A stretch of DNA of 48,957 bases from Chlorobiaceae bacterium (GTDB lineage: Bacteria > Bacteroidota > Chlorobiia > Chlorobiales > Chlorobiaceae): NCBI GenBank assembly GCA_013334435.1, contig JAAXXP010000007.1:1-48957 (forward strand), in the 5' to 3' direction. Within the stretch, counting starts at the first letter, position 1. Every line of letters starts with the position of its first letter. Made by a program: the position numbers and the translations under genes. Positions 20,606 through 30,729 of this stretch are shown one piece after another. The notes beneath the pieces were generated by a model, which worked only from the letters and a program-made list of their open reading frames with translations, did no database searches and was not told where the DNA came from.

Positions 20606-21979
20606 TCAACCGAAATACAGGCTCCTGATATTGGCAAATTCCCTGATTCCATAGCTGGAAAGCTCACGACCGTAGCCGGAGTGCTTGACCCCCCCGAAGG
20701 GCAGGCGAGGATCGGACTTAACCATCGCGTTGATAAAGCAGTTTCCGGTTTCGAGCCTTGAGGCTACCGCAAGGGCGCGGCCATGGTCCGCCGAGAACAC
20801 CGCCGAACCGAGACCATACTCGCTGTCGTTGGCTATGGCGACGGCTTCATCGTCGTTTGCTGCTTCAATAACCGTCGCTACCGGTCCGAAAGTCTCTTCC
20901 CCGTAAGCCGCCATACCTTTTGTTACGTCGCTGAGAATGGTGGGCGGATAAAAATATCCTTTCCCTTCCGGCAGAGTGCCGCCACAGAGCAGCGTGGCTC
21001 CCTGCGTGACGCTCCGGGAGACCTGACGGTGGAGCTCCATGCGGAGATCGGCTCTTGCAATGGGTCCCACTTCGGTTGCGGGATCGAAGGGGTCCCCGGT
21101 TATGGCGCCGAGCATCCTCACAAGAAGAAGCTCCTCGAACCGTCTCCTGACCGAACGGTGCACGATAAAGCGCTTTGCGGCAATGCAGCTCTGGCCGCTG
21201 TTGAGCAGACGGGCGGCGGCACAGACCGCAACGGCCTTTTCAAGATCGGCGTCGTCAAGCACGATGTAGGGATCGTTGCCTCCAAGCTCCATCACGCTGC
21301 GCTTCAGCGCCCGGCCGGCCCTTGTGGCCACGGCCCGGCCAGCGGCGGTGCTTCCCGTTACCGAAACCGCCTGTACACACGGGTGAGCGATAACGGCTCC
21401 GGTCAGCGTGTCCACATCCTGCAGCTCGATGTGCAGAGTACGGTATATGTTTTCGGGAAACCCGGCGTCACGGAAAACGCTCTCGATGGCGATTGCGCAA
21501 CCGGTGACATTCGGAGAGTGCTTGACGATGGCTCCGTTGCCGGCCATAAGGGCGGGTACGGCAAACCGGAATACCTGCCAGAAGGGAAAATTCCAGGGCA
21601 TGACCCCCAGCACCAGGCCAAGAGGCTCGAACACCACCATACCCTTTGCCCCGTCCATATCGATCTCTTCGGGCTGCAGATACCCTTCTGCATTCGCGGC
21701 GTAAAAGTCGCATACCCATGCGGATTTCTCGATTTCCGCCACCGCCTGTGCCAGCGGCTTTCCCATTTCCCGGGCAACAAGAACGCCATACTCCGCCTTC
21801 CGTTCGCGCAGCAGGGCGGCGGCACGCAGCATGAAGCGCGAGCGGTCGAGCATTGGAGAGCGGCGCCAGTCGGCGAAATCGCGGTATGCCGCGTCGAGAA
21901 TTCGTTCAATGTCACTCTGCGACATCGAGGGATATTCGGCAAGCACCTCTTCGGTTGCCGGATTGATGGTTGCAATCAT
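20606..21979 (-). CDS. NAD(P)-dependent aldehyde dehydrogenase (succinate-semialdehyde dehydrogenase-like)
   Basis: VMPWNFPFWQVFRFAVPALMAGN, VMELGGNDPYIVLDDADLEKA, NSGQSCIAAKRFIVH, EETFGPVATV. Confidence 0.94.
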   Translation of the reverse strand: MIATINPATEEVLAEYPSMSQSDIERILDAAYRDFADWRRSPMLDRSRFMLRAAALLRERKAEYGVLVAREMGKPLAQAVAEIEKSAWVCDFYAANAEGYLQPEEIDMDGAKGMVVFEPLGLVLGVMPWNFPFWQVFRFAVPALMAGNGAIVKHSPNVTGCAIAIESVFRDAGFPENIYRTLHIELQDVDTLTGAVIAHPCVQAVSVTGSTAAGRAVATRAGRALKRSVMELGGNDPYIVLDDADLEKAVAVCAAARLLNSGQSCIAAKRFIVHRSVRRRFEELLLVRMLGAITGDPFDPATEVGPIARADLRMELHRQVSRSVTQGATLLCGGTLPEGKGYFYPPTILSDVTKGMAAYGEETFGPVATVIEAANDDEAVAIANDSEYGLGSAVFSADHGRALAVASRLETGNCFINAMVKSDPRLPFGGVKHSGYGRELSSYGIREFANIRSLYFG

Positions 21980-22025
21980 GAATTACTGTAACGTAGTTTT
22001 GTGATACGGTAAAAAAACCCGGTGC

Positions 22026-22982
22026 TCAGATTCCATCGTCAAAGGCATCGAAAAGTGCAAGGTAGCTTTCATACCTTCCGGCATCGATCGAGCCCTTCCC
22101 GACTGCGCTCCTGACCGCACAGCCCGGCTCAACGGTGTGGGTACACGACGAAAACGCGCACTCCGGCATAACATCAAGAAACTCCCTGAAGTAAAACCTG
22201 AGATTCTCTTTCGTAATATCGGCCAAGCTGAACTCCCTGATACCGGGAGTGTCGATGACATAGCCTCCTCCCGGGAGCGGAAGCATCGTCGCATTGCTCG
22301 TAGTATGAACGCCCTTGCCGCTCTTCCAGCTGGTTCTGGAAGTTTTCAGCCGGACCCCGGTCAGCAGGTTGATAATGGTTGATTTGCCGACACCCGAATG
22401 GCCGCTGAAAGCCGAAATCCTGCCTTCGAGGGCATCGACAAGCTCCCCGATACCGGTATTGCCGTAAACGCTGACGTAGCAGACAGGGTAGCCGAGTTCG
22501 TGATAAACCTCCATCATCCTGCGTACTCCGGCGTCCCTGTCGAGATCCATTTTGTTGACGACCAGCAGCACGGGAAGCTGTTCGGATTCGGCAAACACCA
22601 GATAGCGGTCGATAAGACGGGTCGTAAGCGGCGGTTCGTAGGCCGAAACGACCGGCACCAGCAGTTCGATATTGGCCGCGATCACCTGCTGTTTTTCACG
22701 GCTCCGGTTGCGGCGGGGGTCTCTTCTGCGGATGAGGGCGCTCTTTCTCGGCTGTACCTGCATGATGATGCCCTCGAGGGCTTCGGTTCCGCTCAGGGTA
22801 AGCTGAACTTCCACCTCATCGCCGACGGCGGCCAGCGAGGAGTCGGGGTTGGCGCCCTGCGTTCCCGGAAAGGTCCTGCAGCGCAATACCCTGGCGTCCG
22901 GGGTCGTCACCATATATGCCGCACCGGACGTTCCGGTTATGCGGCCTGTGCAATATAACTCATTTGTTTTTTTTTCTCTCAT
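22026..22982 (-). CDS. rsgA: Ribosome small subunit-dependent GTPase A
   Basis: Circularly permuted GTPase: NKMDLD, FSGHSGVGKSTIINLL, DTPGIREF, zinc site CAFSSCTHTVEPGCAV. Confidence 0.96.
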   Translation of the reverse strand: MREKKTNELYCTGRITGTSGAAYMVTTPDARVLRCRTFPGTQGANPDSSLAAVGDEVEVQLTLSGTEALEGIIMQVQPRKSALIRRRDPRRNRSREKQQVIAANIELLVPVVSAYEPPLTTRLIDRYLVFAESEQLPVLLVVNKMDLDRDAGVRRMMEVYHELGYPVCYVSVYGNTGIGELVDALEGRISAFSGHSGVGKSTIINLLTGVRLKTSRTSWKSGKGVHTTSNATMLPLPGGGYVIDTPGIREFSLADITKENLRFYFREFLDVMPECAFSSCTHTVEPGCAVRSAVGKGSIDAGRYESYLALFDAFDDGI

Positions 22983-23018
22983 GACTGAATACCGTGTTAA
23001 CCCTCCCTGAACCGCCGC

Positions 23019-25139
23019 TCACCCGATATCGGCAAGCGAGGAACGGTCATGATAATGACGCAAATAACAGCTTCTGATCATAGCGTGTTCCCGCTTTTCC
23101 AGTCCGGGGTCTTCGGAGGCAAGCGCGAAAGCCGCCTTGCGGGCCGACTGCATGAGCGGAGCGTCAAGAAGCGGATCGGCGATCTTCAATCCGCTCACCA
23201 TGCCGGCCTGCTCCCTGCCGAGTACGTTGCCGGCGCCCCTTATTTCCGCGTCGATTTCCGAAATCCGGAACCCGTCGGGAGTCGAGGCCATGGCCCGCAG
23301 CCGTTCGGCAGCTTCACCGGAAAGCTGCGCATGGACCAGAAAACAGCTCGATGCATGCCTGCCGCGTCCGACCCGCCCCCGGAGCTGATGAAGCTGCGCA
23401 AGACCGAACCGTTCGGCGTGCTCGATCACCATCACCGTGGCGTTGGGCACATCGACACCTACCTCGATCACCGTTGTGCCGACCAGCACGTCGAGATCGC
23501 CGATTCTGAACCGGTCCATAACCGACTCTTTAAGCTCGGGGGTCATCTGGCCGTGAATGAGGCCAAGACGAAGACCTTCGAGTACTGTGGCCGAGAGTTC
23601 CTGAAAACTTTCAACGGCCGAGCGCAAGTCGATTTTTTCCGACTCCTCTACAAGCGGATAGACAATATAGGCCTGCCGTCCCGACTCCACTTCGCGCCGA
23701 AGCGCTTCGTAGACACGGTTTTTGGCATTTTCAGGTACAAGTGCGGTTTTTACGGGCACTCGTCCCTCCGGCATAGCATCGATAACGGAGACATCGAGAT
23801 CGCCGAACCCTGCCATGGTAAGGGTTCTGGGAATCGGAGTGGCCGTCATGAGCAGCACATGCGGACTCGCTGCCTTCTCCTGCAGGGCTTTCCGCTGCAG
23901 AACGCCGAACCGATGCTGTTCGTCGATGATCACCAGCCCGAGGCGTGAAAACGAAACTCCTTTCTCGATCATGGCATGCGTACCCACCGCGACCGTCACC
24001 GAACCGCGTTCAAGACCGGCCAGCACGTTCTCCCTTGCTTTCTTCGGCTGACGTCCGGCAAGCAGGGCGACATCGATACCGAGCGGAGAGAGCCAGCGCT
24101 TCAGTGAAAGATAGTGCTGAACGGCAAGTATTTCCGTCGGCGCCATGAAGGCCGACTGCAGGCCGTTATCGGCGGCCAGCGCCATGGAAAACATGGCCAC
24201 CAGCGTTTTTCCCGACCCCACATCGCCCTGCAGCAGGCGGTTCATGGGACGACAGCTTCTCAGATCCCGATAGATATCCCTGATTACCGCCTTCTGGGCC
24301 TCGGTCAGGGTAAAGGGCAGTCCGGCGTAAAACAGCCGGGTAATCTCGCCCGAATGGGTAAGAGCCGGGGCGCTCCGGTTCTTTTCAAGCTCTTGGTGAC
24401 GAAGTGCGAAAAGCAGCTGGGTGTAGAACAGTTCGGTCCATTTCATGCGCGTCCGTGCGGCCTCGAGCCGCTCATGAGACGAAGGAAAATGCATTTCACG
24501 ATAGGCTTCGGCAAGCGGCAGAAGGGCATGCATGCCGACGATCTCCGGCGGGAGATTCTCCTCACTGCCCGGAGCGAAGCGCTCGAAAGCTCCGGCAACG
24601 ATGGTGCGCAGCTGGCGCGAGTTCAGGCCACCCTGCTTCATGGCCGCGCTGGTGGAATAGAGGGGTATGATCCTTCCTGTATGAAACAGCTCATAATCGG
24701 AATGTCCCTGGTGCAGACCTTCGGCGGCCGATGCGCCGAGATGCTCGAAATCAGGATGCTGCATCTGCCGCCGGCCTCCGAAAGATCCCGCTTTCCCGTG
24801 TACGGCAAGCGCATCGCCCGGCGCAATACCCGAAGCGAAATACCGAACTCCCCTGAACCAGGTGAGTTCCACGGAACCGGTCCCGTCGCTGAGTACAGCC
24901 TTGAACCGGCTCCGTCCCGGCCCGGATCCTTCAAGACGCGCCTGCAGAACCGTACCGGCCACCGTCACCGATTCGCCGTCGCGAAGTTCGCCGATGTTTC
25001 TGATGGTGCTGCGGTCAAGATAGCGGCGGGGAAAATAGTCGAACAGGTCCTCGGGCGTTGCAATGCCTTCCGCTTCGAGGATTGCCGCCCGCTTCGGTCC
25101 AACCCCCTTCAGACTGGTTAATGGTGAGAAGACGGCCAT
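23019..25139 (-). CDS. recG: ATP-dependent DNA helicase RecG
   Basis: LTSLKGVGPKRAAIL, LLQGDVGSGKTLVA, IIDEQHRFGV, LLMTATPIPRTL, QLRGRVGRGRHASSCFL. Start at MAVFSPLTSLKGVG. Confidence 0.97.
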   Translation of the reverse strand: MAVFSPLTSLKGVGPKRAAILEAEGIATPEDLFDYFPRRYLDRSTIRNIGELRDGESVTVAGTVLQARLEGSGPGRSRFKAVLSDGTGSVELTWFRGVRYFASGIAPGDALAVHGKAGSFGGRRQMQHPDFEHLGASAAEGLHQGHSDYELFHTGRIIPLYSTSAAMKQGGLNSRQLRTIVAGAFERFAPGSEENLPPEIVGMHALLPLAEAYREMHFPSSHERLEAARTRMKWTELFYTQLLFALRHQELEKNRSAPALTHSGEITRLFYAGLPFTLTEAQKAVIRDIYRDLRSCRPMNRLLQGDVGSGKTLVAMFSMALAADNGLQSAFMAPTEILAVQHYLSLKRWLSPLGIDVALLAGRQPKKARENVLAGLERGSVTVAVGTHAMIEKGVSFSRLGLVIIDEQHRFGVLQRKALQEKAASPHVLLMTATPIPRTLTMAGFGDLDVSVIDAMPEGRVPVKTALVPENAKNRVYEALRREVESGRQAYIVYPLVEESEKIDLRSAVESFQELSATVLEGLRLGLIHGQMTPELKESVMDRFRIGDLDVLVGTTVIEVGVDVPNATVMVIEHAERFGLAQLHQLRGRVGRGRHASSCFLVHAQLSGEAAERLRAMASTPDGFRISEIDAEIRGAGNVLGREQAGMVSGLKIADPLLDAPLMQSARKAAFALASEDPGLEKREHAMIRSCYLRHYHDRSSLADIG

Positions 25140-25243
25140 AGGAAAGCTGTTGTATCTCGATAGTATTTCTTGTATATTAGCAGCCTTATTATTTTTTATC
25201 GCAGGCCAAATCAATTTTCTGCACGAGAAAGCACAGAAATCAC

Positions 25244-25471
25244 ATGAAAAAGGATATTCACCCAAAGTATACGAAAGTTACAGCCAACTGCGCCAACTGC
25301 GGCAACGCTTTTGAAACCCGCTCAACCCGTAATACCATAAAGGTTGACATCTGCAACAACTGCCATCCGTTCTACACCGGCAAGCAGATGCTCGTTGATA
25401 CGGCCGGCCGCGTCGAGCGCTTCAACAAACGGTTCGCGAAATCGACGGCAGCACAGACCAAGGCCCAATAA
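25244..25471 (+). CDS. rpmE: 50S ribosomal protein L31 (zinc-type)
   Basis: [28 protein letters not shown]...[27 protein letters not shown]. Confidence 0.97.
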   Translation: MKKDIHPKYTKVTANCANCGNAFETRSTRNTIKVDICNNCHPFYTGKQMLVDTAGRVERFNKRFAKSTAAQTKAQ

Positions 25472-25519
25472 GCGTACAAGCGCTCCCGGGCAATCTGTAT
25501 CAACCTATCAGAAACCGCT

Positions 25520-26080
25520 ATGAACGTAAAAGAGGTCGCACAGAAGATTGAGCCGAAAATGAAGAAAACCATCGAGGCGTTTCAGCATGAAATCGCTTCG
25601 ATCCGTACAGGAAAAGCCACGACAGCCCTGCTCGACAGGGTAAAGGTTGAAGCCTACGGCCAGCTGATGCCGCTCAAGCAGGTCGGAAACATCGGCGTCA
25701 TGGATGTGCATACCCTTACCGTTCAGGTCTGGGACAAGTCGATGGTATCGGCCACCGAGCGGGCTATCCGCGACGCCAACCTCGGCCTGAATCCTTCGGC
25801 CGACGGCCAGAACATCAGGGTATCCATTCCCCCGCTTACCGAAGAGAGAAGAAAGGAGTTCGTGAAGCTGACCAAGAAATTCGGAGAGGATTCGAAGGTG
25901 TCGCTCCGCAACCTGCGCCGCGACATGATTCACGACATCGAGAAACTGGAAAAAGACAAGGCCATCAGCGAAGACGACAAAAACCGCGGCAAGAAAGAGG
26001 CAGACGACCTCCTGCACAAATTCGAAAAACAGCTCTCCGACCTGATTGCACAGAAAGAGAAAGAGATCATGGAGGTCTGA
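25520..26080 (+). CDS. frr: Ribosome recycling factor
   Basis: IRTGKATTALLDRVKVEAYG, IPPLTEERRKEFVKLTKK, VSLRNLRRDM. Confidence 0.97.
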   Translation: MNVKEVAQKIEPKMKKTIEAFQHEIASIRTGKATTALLDRVKVEAYGQLMPLKQVGNIGVMDVHTLTVQVWDKSMVSATERAIRDANLGLNPSADGQNIRVSIPPLTEERRKEFVKLTKKFGEDSKVSLRNLRRDMIHDIEKLEKDKAISEDDKNRGKKEADDLLHKFEKQLSDLIAQKEKEIMEV

Positions 26081-26101
26081 AAAGAACCCTCCCTCGCATT
26101 A

Positions 26102-26134
26102 CCAGAAAAAGCCGGAACCCCCGGCTTTTTCTGG
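26102..26134. terminator. Bidirectional hairpin terminator after frr
   Basis: CCAGAAAAAGCCGG-aaccc-CCGGCTTTTTCTGG, perfect 14-bp stem with A/T tracts on both sides of the GC core. Confidence 0.9.
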
Positions 26135-26381
26135 TTTACGCCATCCAGGCGCATCTGTGATAGGTTTGCACATTTCACGAAAAATGCATATATATCTTTC
26201 AAGCTATATATCGTTATAGCGATTCTCTCCACAAACCTTTTCGTTCTGCAGCCCCGCAGAACCGTGTTCACAAGAAGTTCACGACCGTAGTTCCGTCGTT
26301 TCCGATCAAGGTTTTTTCTTCATTCAGGTCAATACCGGGCAACCGGCTATTTAACAGTTGTTATCCTTCAAAGGAGGCACA

Positions 26382-26873
26382 ATGAAGCTTCTTTCCAGAA
26401 GAAAGTTTCTGCAATCGTCAACGGCGACCGCCCTGCTTTTTATGGCCGGCTGTAAAAAGCAGACCCGGCCCGGATCGAAAGCTGACTACCCGTCGCTGAA
26501 AATCGGCAACAGCAAAACCCTCAAGCCGAACCAGCCGCTCACCTTCAACTTTCCCGACAGGCAGTCGCCATGCGTGCTGGTGAAAACCGGCAGCGAGGCA
26601 ATCGACGGCATCGGTTCGCAGAAGGATATCGTGGCGTTCTCCTCCCTCTGTACGCACATGGGGTGCCCCGTCACCTACAGCAAGGGCCGCCTGATCTGCA
26701 AGTGCCACTACTCGATGTTCGACGTGAACCGCAACGGGCAGACCTTCCAGGGGCTCGCCTCGCAGTGGATTCCGCAGATCGTGCTGCGCGAGGACCCGGC
26801 CTCCGGCGATATCTTCGCGGAAGGCGTTCAGGGCCTCATTTACGGCAGAATCGGCAACCTAAAAGTAAGTTAA
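26382..26873 (+). CDS. aioB: Arsenite oxidase small subunit, Rieske [2Fe-2S], Tat signal
   Basis: SRRKFLQSSTATALLFMAGC (twin-Arg plus lipobox-like), Rieske CTHMGC...CKCHYSMFD; followed by aioA; AAAGGAGG RBS upstream. Confidence 0.92.
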   Translation: MKLLSRRKFLQSSTATALLFMAGCKKQTRPGSKADYPSLKIGNSKTLKPNQPLTFNFPDRQSPCVLVKTGSEAIDGIGSQKDIVAFSSLCTHMGCPVTYSKGRLICKCHYSMFDVNRNGQTFQGLASQWIPQIVLREDPASGDIFAEGVQGLIYGRIGNLKVS

Positions 26874-26885
26874 GGAGCACTCGAC

Positions 26886-29450
26886 ATGGCACTTTTCAAG
26901 AGAAAGGATGAGCTTCCGATTCCGCCAGGCGATGCGGAAAAGTACACCACGGTCTGCCAGTACTGCAGCGCAGGCTGCGGCTATAACGTCTATGTCTGGC
27001 CGGAGGACAAAAACGGCTCGGCAACCGCCAACGCATTCGGGGTCGATCTGTCGAAACAGGGCAAGCTCATGTCGGGCTTCTCCTACACCGAGACCATGCA
27101 CAACGTCATCACCCGCAAGAACGGCAAACAGTACAATCTCGCCGTCATACCGGCAAAGGAGTCGAGAATCAACAAGGGCGACTACTCCATCCGTGGCGGA
27201 ACCAACGCGCTGACGGCTTACAACCCGGACGGCTACACGAAAAAACGGCTGAAAGATCCCCTGATACGCAGGGAGAACGGTTTCGTGCCCATTTCGTGGG
27301 ATGACGCCGTGGAAATCATCGCAACCCTTACGAAAAGCTCCATCGACAAGTACGGCGCAGACAGCATCGCCATGAAGTTTTACGACCACGGCAGTTCGGG
27401 ACTGGGTTTCGAGGACAACTGGGCGGCGGGAAAATTCTTCCTCAGCGGCGTAAAAACCAGCTACCTTTCGATCCACAACCGCCCGGCTTACAACTCGGAA
27501 ACATGGGGCACGCGTGAACGGGGCATGCACGAGCTGAATTACGACGTCGATGACGCCCGGCTTGCCGACACCGTAGTGCTGTGGGGAGCGAATGCCTACG
27601 AATCGGCAACCATTCTCTACACCGAGCACATCATGCCGAACCTGCAGGGAGGTTCCGTTGCGGATAAAAAGAAAGCGTTCGATCCCGGTGAACCGGCGGC
27701 TGAGGGCCATATCGTCATCATCGACCCCCGAAAAAATGCGACGGTGGCGGTAAGCCAGGACATTGCCGCCGACCGGGTACTGCACATCCGGCCCAACCTC
27801 GGCACCGACTGGATTCTGGCCAACGCCATAGCTCGCATCATCTGGGAGAACCGCTGGTACGACCAGGAGTTCCTCGACAAGCGCACCGACATGAAAACCT
27901 TCGGGGAGTACAAGCAGAAGTCGCTGCAGTCCGGAAAGCCTCTGGCCACGTTGCTTGCCGATGCCGAACGGATCACCGGCGTCCCTAAAACACAGATGCA
28001 GCAGGCTGCGGAGTGGATGGCCAAACCAAAGGAGGGCGGTTTCAAACGCCGCACCCTGACCCTCTTCGAGAAAGGCATCATCTGGAACATGAAAAACTAC
28101 GACCAGGTCGCCGCAATAGCCCAGCTCAACGTCCTTGGGCACAATGTGGGAAGAGTCGGCACCGGATGCGGCAGGCTCGGCGGCCATCAGGAAGGGTACG
28201 TCAGGCCGCCGGCTCCCACTCCGGGCTCTATCCATGCCGGAGGGCCGCCGAAAAACGTCGACAAGTACATCACCGGAGGCGGCGGAAAGATCTACTGGGT
28301 AGGAGCTACCGATCCCTACCTCTCGACGCCGAACAGCCAGTTCTTCAGAAAGTCCGTCAAGAAACGCGCCGACGCACTGCTCGACTATCTCGACAACGGC
28401 GGCGTACCGACGGAAGTGAAAGCGTATGCGGATAAAGTACTCGAGGCGTTCGAAAAAACCGGCGGGCTCTTCATGATCGTGCAGGATATGTACATGACCC
28501 ATACCGCTGCCGACGCCATGATGATCCTGCCCGCCGCCGGATGGGGCGAGGCGGTCGATACCTCGATTAACTGCCACAGCCGCCTCCTGCGCATCTACGA
28601 CAAGTTCATGGATGCACCCGGAGAAGCCCTGCCCGACTGGCAGATTCTTGCCCGGATCGGAAACCGCATCAAAGCCCTCTACGAAACCGACGGCAACAAG
28701 CAGATGGCCGAAAGGTTCGGCGGCATGGAGTGGAAAAGTGATGCGGAGGTGTTCGAGGCAGGTTCGAAAGAGTTCGGCGACAACAAGGTAGCAGAAACCG
28801 AAGAGGCGAAACTGTCGCCGGAATGCTACGTCGGTGTGACCCACGACATGCTGCGCAAACTCGGCAACGAAGGCATCCAGACGCCTGTGCGCCGCGATCC
28901 TGCTACAGGCAGGCTCAGCGGCACGAAGCGCCGCTACACGCACAGCTTCGCCTCGAAGGATGGCCTCTTCAAATGGTACGGCACCGACCCCTGGACCGGC
29001 TATCCGGCGGAAGTGGCAAAATACCAGCACAACGCGACATACCCGTTCTGGTTCACCACCGGCCGCTCGCAACACGTGTGGCAGACCATGTATCATGACC
29101 GGAAGATTCCCGAGAAGTACTTCACGCTTCCCCTGCCCTACGTTGAAATCCATCCGGAAGACGCAGGAAAACTCGGCATGAAAAGCGGAGACATGGTGGA
29201 TGTGTTCAACGAGGAGGGATCGAGCACGGCGCTCGTGTACGTGAACGACTCCACGAAACCCGGCCTGATCTTCGGCATCATGTACCATGCAAAGGGATCG
29301 ATGAACCACCTGATCTCGTCGTATACCGATCCGAAAACCACCATCCCGTGGTACAAGGGAACCAAAGTGGGAATCCGGAAGTACACCGGCAAACCGGACG
29401 AGGCCATCAAAACCGCAAGCCTCCTGGCCAACAATGACGTCAGCCTCTAA
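26886..29450 (+). CDS. aioA: Arsenite oxidase large subunit, molybdopterin-bis-MGD family
   Basis: CQYCSAGCGYNVYVW ([3Fe-4S] ligands CX2CX3C), SWDDAVEIIATLTKSS, GRVGTGCGRLGGHQEGYVRPP, TTGRSQHVWQTMYHDRKIPE; matches the AioA family. Confidence 0.94.
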   Translation: MALFKRKDELPIPPGDAEKYTTVCQYCSAGCGYNVYVWPEDKNGSATANAFGVDLSKQGKLMSGFSYTETMHNVITRKNGKQYNLAVIPAKESRINKGDYSIRGGTNALTAYNPDGYTKKRLKDPLIRRENGFVPISWDDAVEIIATLTKSSIDKYGADSIAMKFYDHGSSGLGFEDNWAAGKFFLSGVKTSYLSIHNRPAYNSETWGTRERGMHELNYDVDDARLADTVVLWGANAYESATILYTEHIMPNLQGGSVADKKKAFDPGEPAAEGHIVIIDPRKNATVAVSQDIAADRVLHIRPNLGTDWILANAIARIIWENRWYDQEFLDKRTDMKTFGEYKQKSLQSGKPLATLLADAERITGVPKTQMQQAAEWMAKPKEGGFKRRTLTLFEKGIIWNMKNYDQVAAIAQLNVLGHNVGRVGTGCGRLGGHQEGYVRPPAPTPGSIHAGGPPKNVDKYITGGGGKIYWVGATDPYLSTPNSQFFRKSVKKRADALLDYLDNGGVPTEVKAYADKVLEAFEKTGGLFMIVQDMYMTHTAADAMMILPAAGWGEAVDTSINCHSRLLRIYDKFMDAPGEALPDWQILARIGNRIKALYETDGNKQMAERFGGMEWKSDAEVFEAGSKEFGDNKVAETEEAKLSPECYVGVTHDMLRKLGNEGIQTPVRRDPATGRLSGTKRRYTHSFASKDGLFKWYGTDPWTGYPAEVAKYQHNATYPFWFTTGRSQHVWQTMYHDRKIPEKYFTLPLPYVEIHPEDAGKLGMKSGDMVDVFNEEGSSTALVYVNDSTKPGLIFGIMYHAKGSMNHLISSYTDPKTTIPWYKGTKVGIRKYTGKPDEAIKTASLLANNDVSL

Positions 29451-29480
29451 AAAAGAGGTTCTGCCCGCATCTTCAGCCGA

Positions 29481-29521
29481 AAACGGCGCAGTCCTCAATT
29501 GCAACAAGGTCTGCGCCGTTT
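29481..29521 (+). terminator. Hairpin terminator after aioA
   Basis: AAACGGCGCAG...CTGCGCCGTTT, 11-bp perfect stem between convergent aioA and arsC, followed by T-rich sequence. Confidence 0.75.
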
Positions 29522-29555
29522 CTGTTTTTGCAATGTCCGTGGAGTTATTGCCGTG

Positions 29556-29996
29556 CTATACCCTCAGCCCGTTCACCCACTCGCCGATTTTCTGCTGCAG
29601 CTCGTCGCGCACTTGACGGAACAGGGCTCGCTGTTCGTCAACACCGCCTGTTGCCGCCGCTGGATCGTCGAGCGGCCAGTAATACCGGTTGCCGTCCATC
29701 AGGCCGGGCCAGATACGGGGGCATGTCGCCTGGGCCCTGTTGCATACGACGACGAGGAAGTGCACGGGCACCCTGCCGAGATAGGCGTCAACAGCTTTTG
29801 GTTTCTGACCGCCGATATCGATGCCGATTTCCCGCATGACCTCCACGGCGAGCGGATGCACCTCGTCTTTGGGCTCGAGTCCGGCGCTCATCGCCTCGAA
29901 GCGGTTGCCGGCGATATGGCGGAGCAATCCTTCAGCCATCTGGCTGCGGGCCGAATTGCCGGTGCAGAGAAAGAGCACGTTTTTTTTCTTTTCCAT
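29556..29996 (-). CDS. arsC: Arsenate reductase, LMW-PTP (thioredoxin-type ArsC) family
   Basis: MEKKKNVLFLCTGNSARSQMAEGLLRHIAGNRFEAMSAGLEPKDEVHPLAVEVMREIGID; CNRAQATCP. Confidence 0.93.
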   Translation of the reverse strand: MEKKKNVLFLCTGNSARSQMAEGLLRHIAGNRFEAMSAGLEPKDEVHPLAVEVMREIGIDIGGQKPKAVDAYLGRVPVHFLVVVCNRAQATCPRIWPGLMDGNRYYWPLDDPAAATGGVDEQRALFRQVRDELQQKIGEWVNGLRV

Positions 29997-30042
29997 AGAT
30001 GGCAATAATGATTTGGATGACACCTGGCCGGAAGGGCGCGGT

Positions 30043-30729
30043 TTAATTCCTGAGCGAATCGATCAGCTTTTCATAGGAGTTGTCCTTCTGACGCGCACTC
30101 TCTCCCGTTACCAGATAAACAACCTCGCGGGCTATTTTTACGGCGTGATCGGCTATGCGCTCCAGATAACGGGATAAGCTCAGAACGGCGATAAGCTGAT
30201 CGATATCCGCAGCGGGCTCCTTCATCGATGCCATTGCTTTTTTGAAAATCACCCGGTGCATGAGGTCGATCTCTGCTTCAAACATATCGATCTGCCTGGC
30301 CAGCCCGTCGTCCCTGAACGCAAATGCGTCGACAGCCTTTTTCAGCATCTCGCCGACCTTCATGCCCATGGATCCGAAATCGTATGCACGCTGCAATCCG
30401 GAACCGATTTCCGGAAGACGCTCAACGACATGGACCGACAGATCGCCGATGCGTTCGAGATAGTCGTTGATTTTCATGATGGCCACAATGGTTCTGAGGT
30501 CTTTGGCCACCGGTTGCTGCAAGGCAAGAAACGAGAGGCACTGCGATTCAAGAAGAATTTCGGCATCGTCGATCTGTCGATCGGCATCCTTCACCTCTCG
30601 CGCCCTGTCCGTGTCGAGCGACTGCAGCACATCGATGGCAAGCAGAAAATTCCGGAGTACGGTTCCGGATAACGCCACCAGTGAATCAGACAGCTCCCTG
30701 ATGTGTTCGTGAACAGGCCGTTCAGCCAT
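30043..30729 (-). CDS. phoU: Phosphate transport system regulatory protein PhoU
   Basis: Two PhoU repeats: AREVKDADRQIDDAEILLESQCLSFLALQQPVAKDLRTIVAIMKINDYLERIGD and LSRYLERIADHAVKIAREVVYLVTGE. Confidence 0.95.
   Translation of the reverse strand: MAERPVHEHIRELSDSLVALSGTVLRNFLLAIDVLQSLDTDRAREVKDADRQIDDAEILLESQCLSFLALQQPVAKDLRTIVAIMKINDYLERIGDLSVHVVERLPEIGSGLQRAYDFGSMGMKVGEMLKKAVDAFAFRDDGLARQIDMFEAEIDLMHRVIFKKAMASMKEPAADIDQLIAVLSLSRYLERIADHAVKIAREVVYLVTGESARQKDNSYEKLIDSLRN

Noticed and set aside
26859-29507. 882-aa minus-strand ORF opposite aioA
   Set aside because: Shadow ORF; aioA on the plus strand has complete family motifs, while the antisense product has no recognisable domain.
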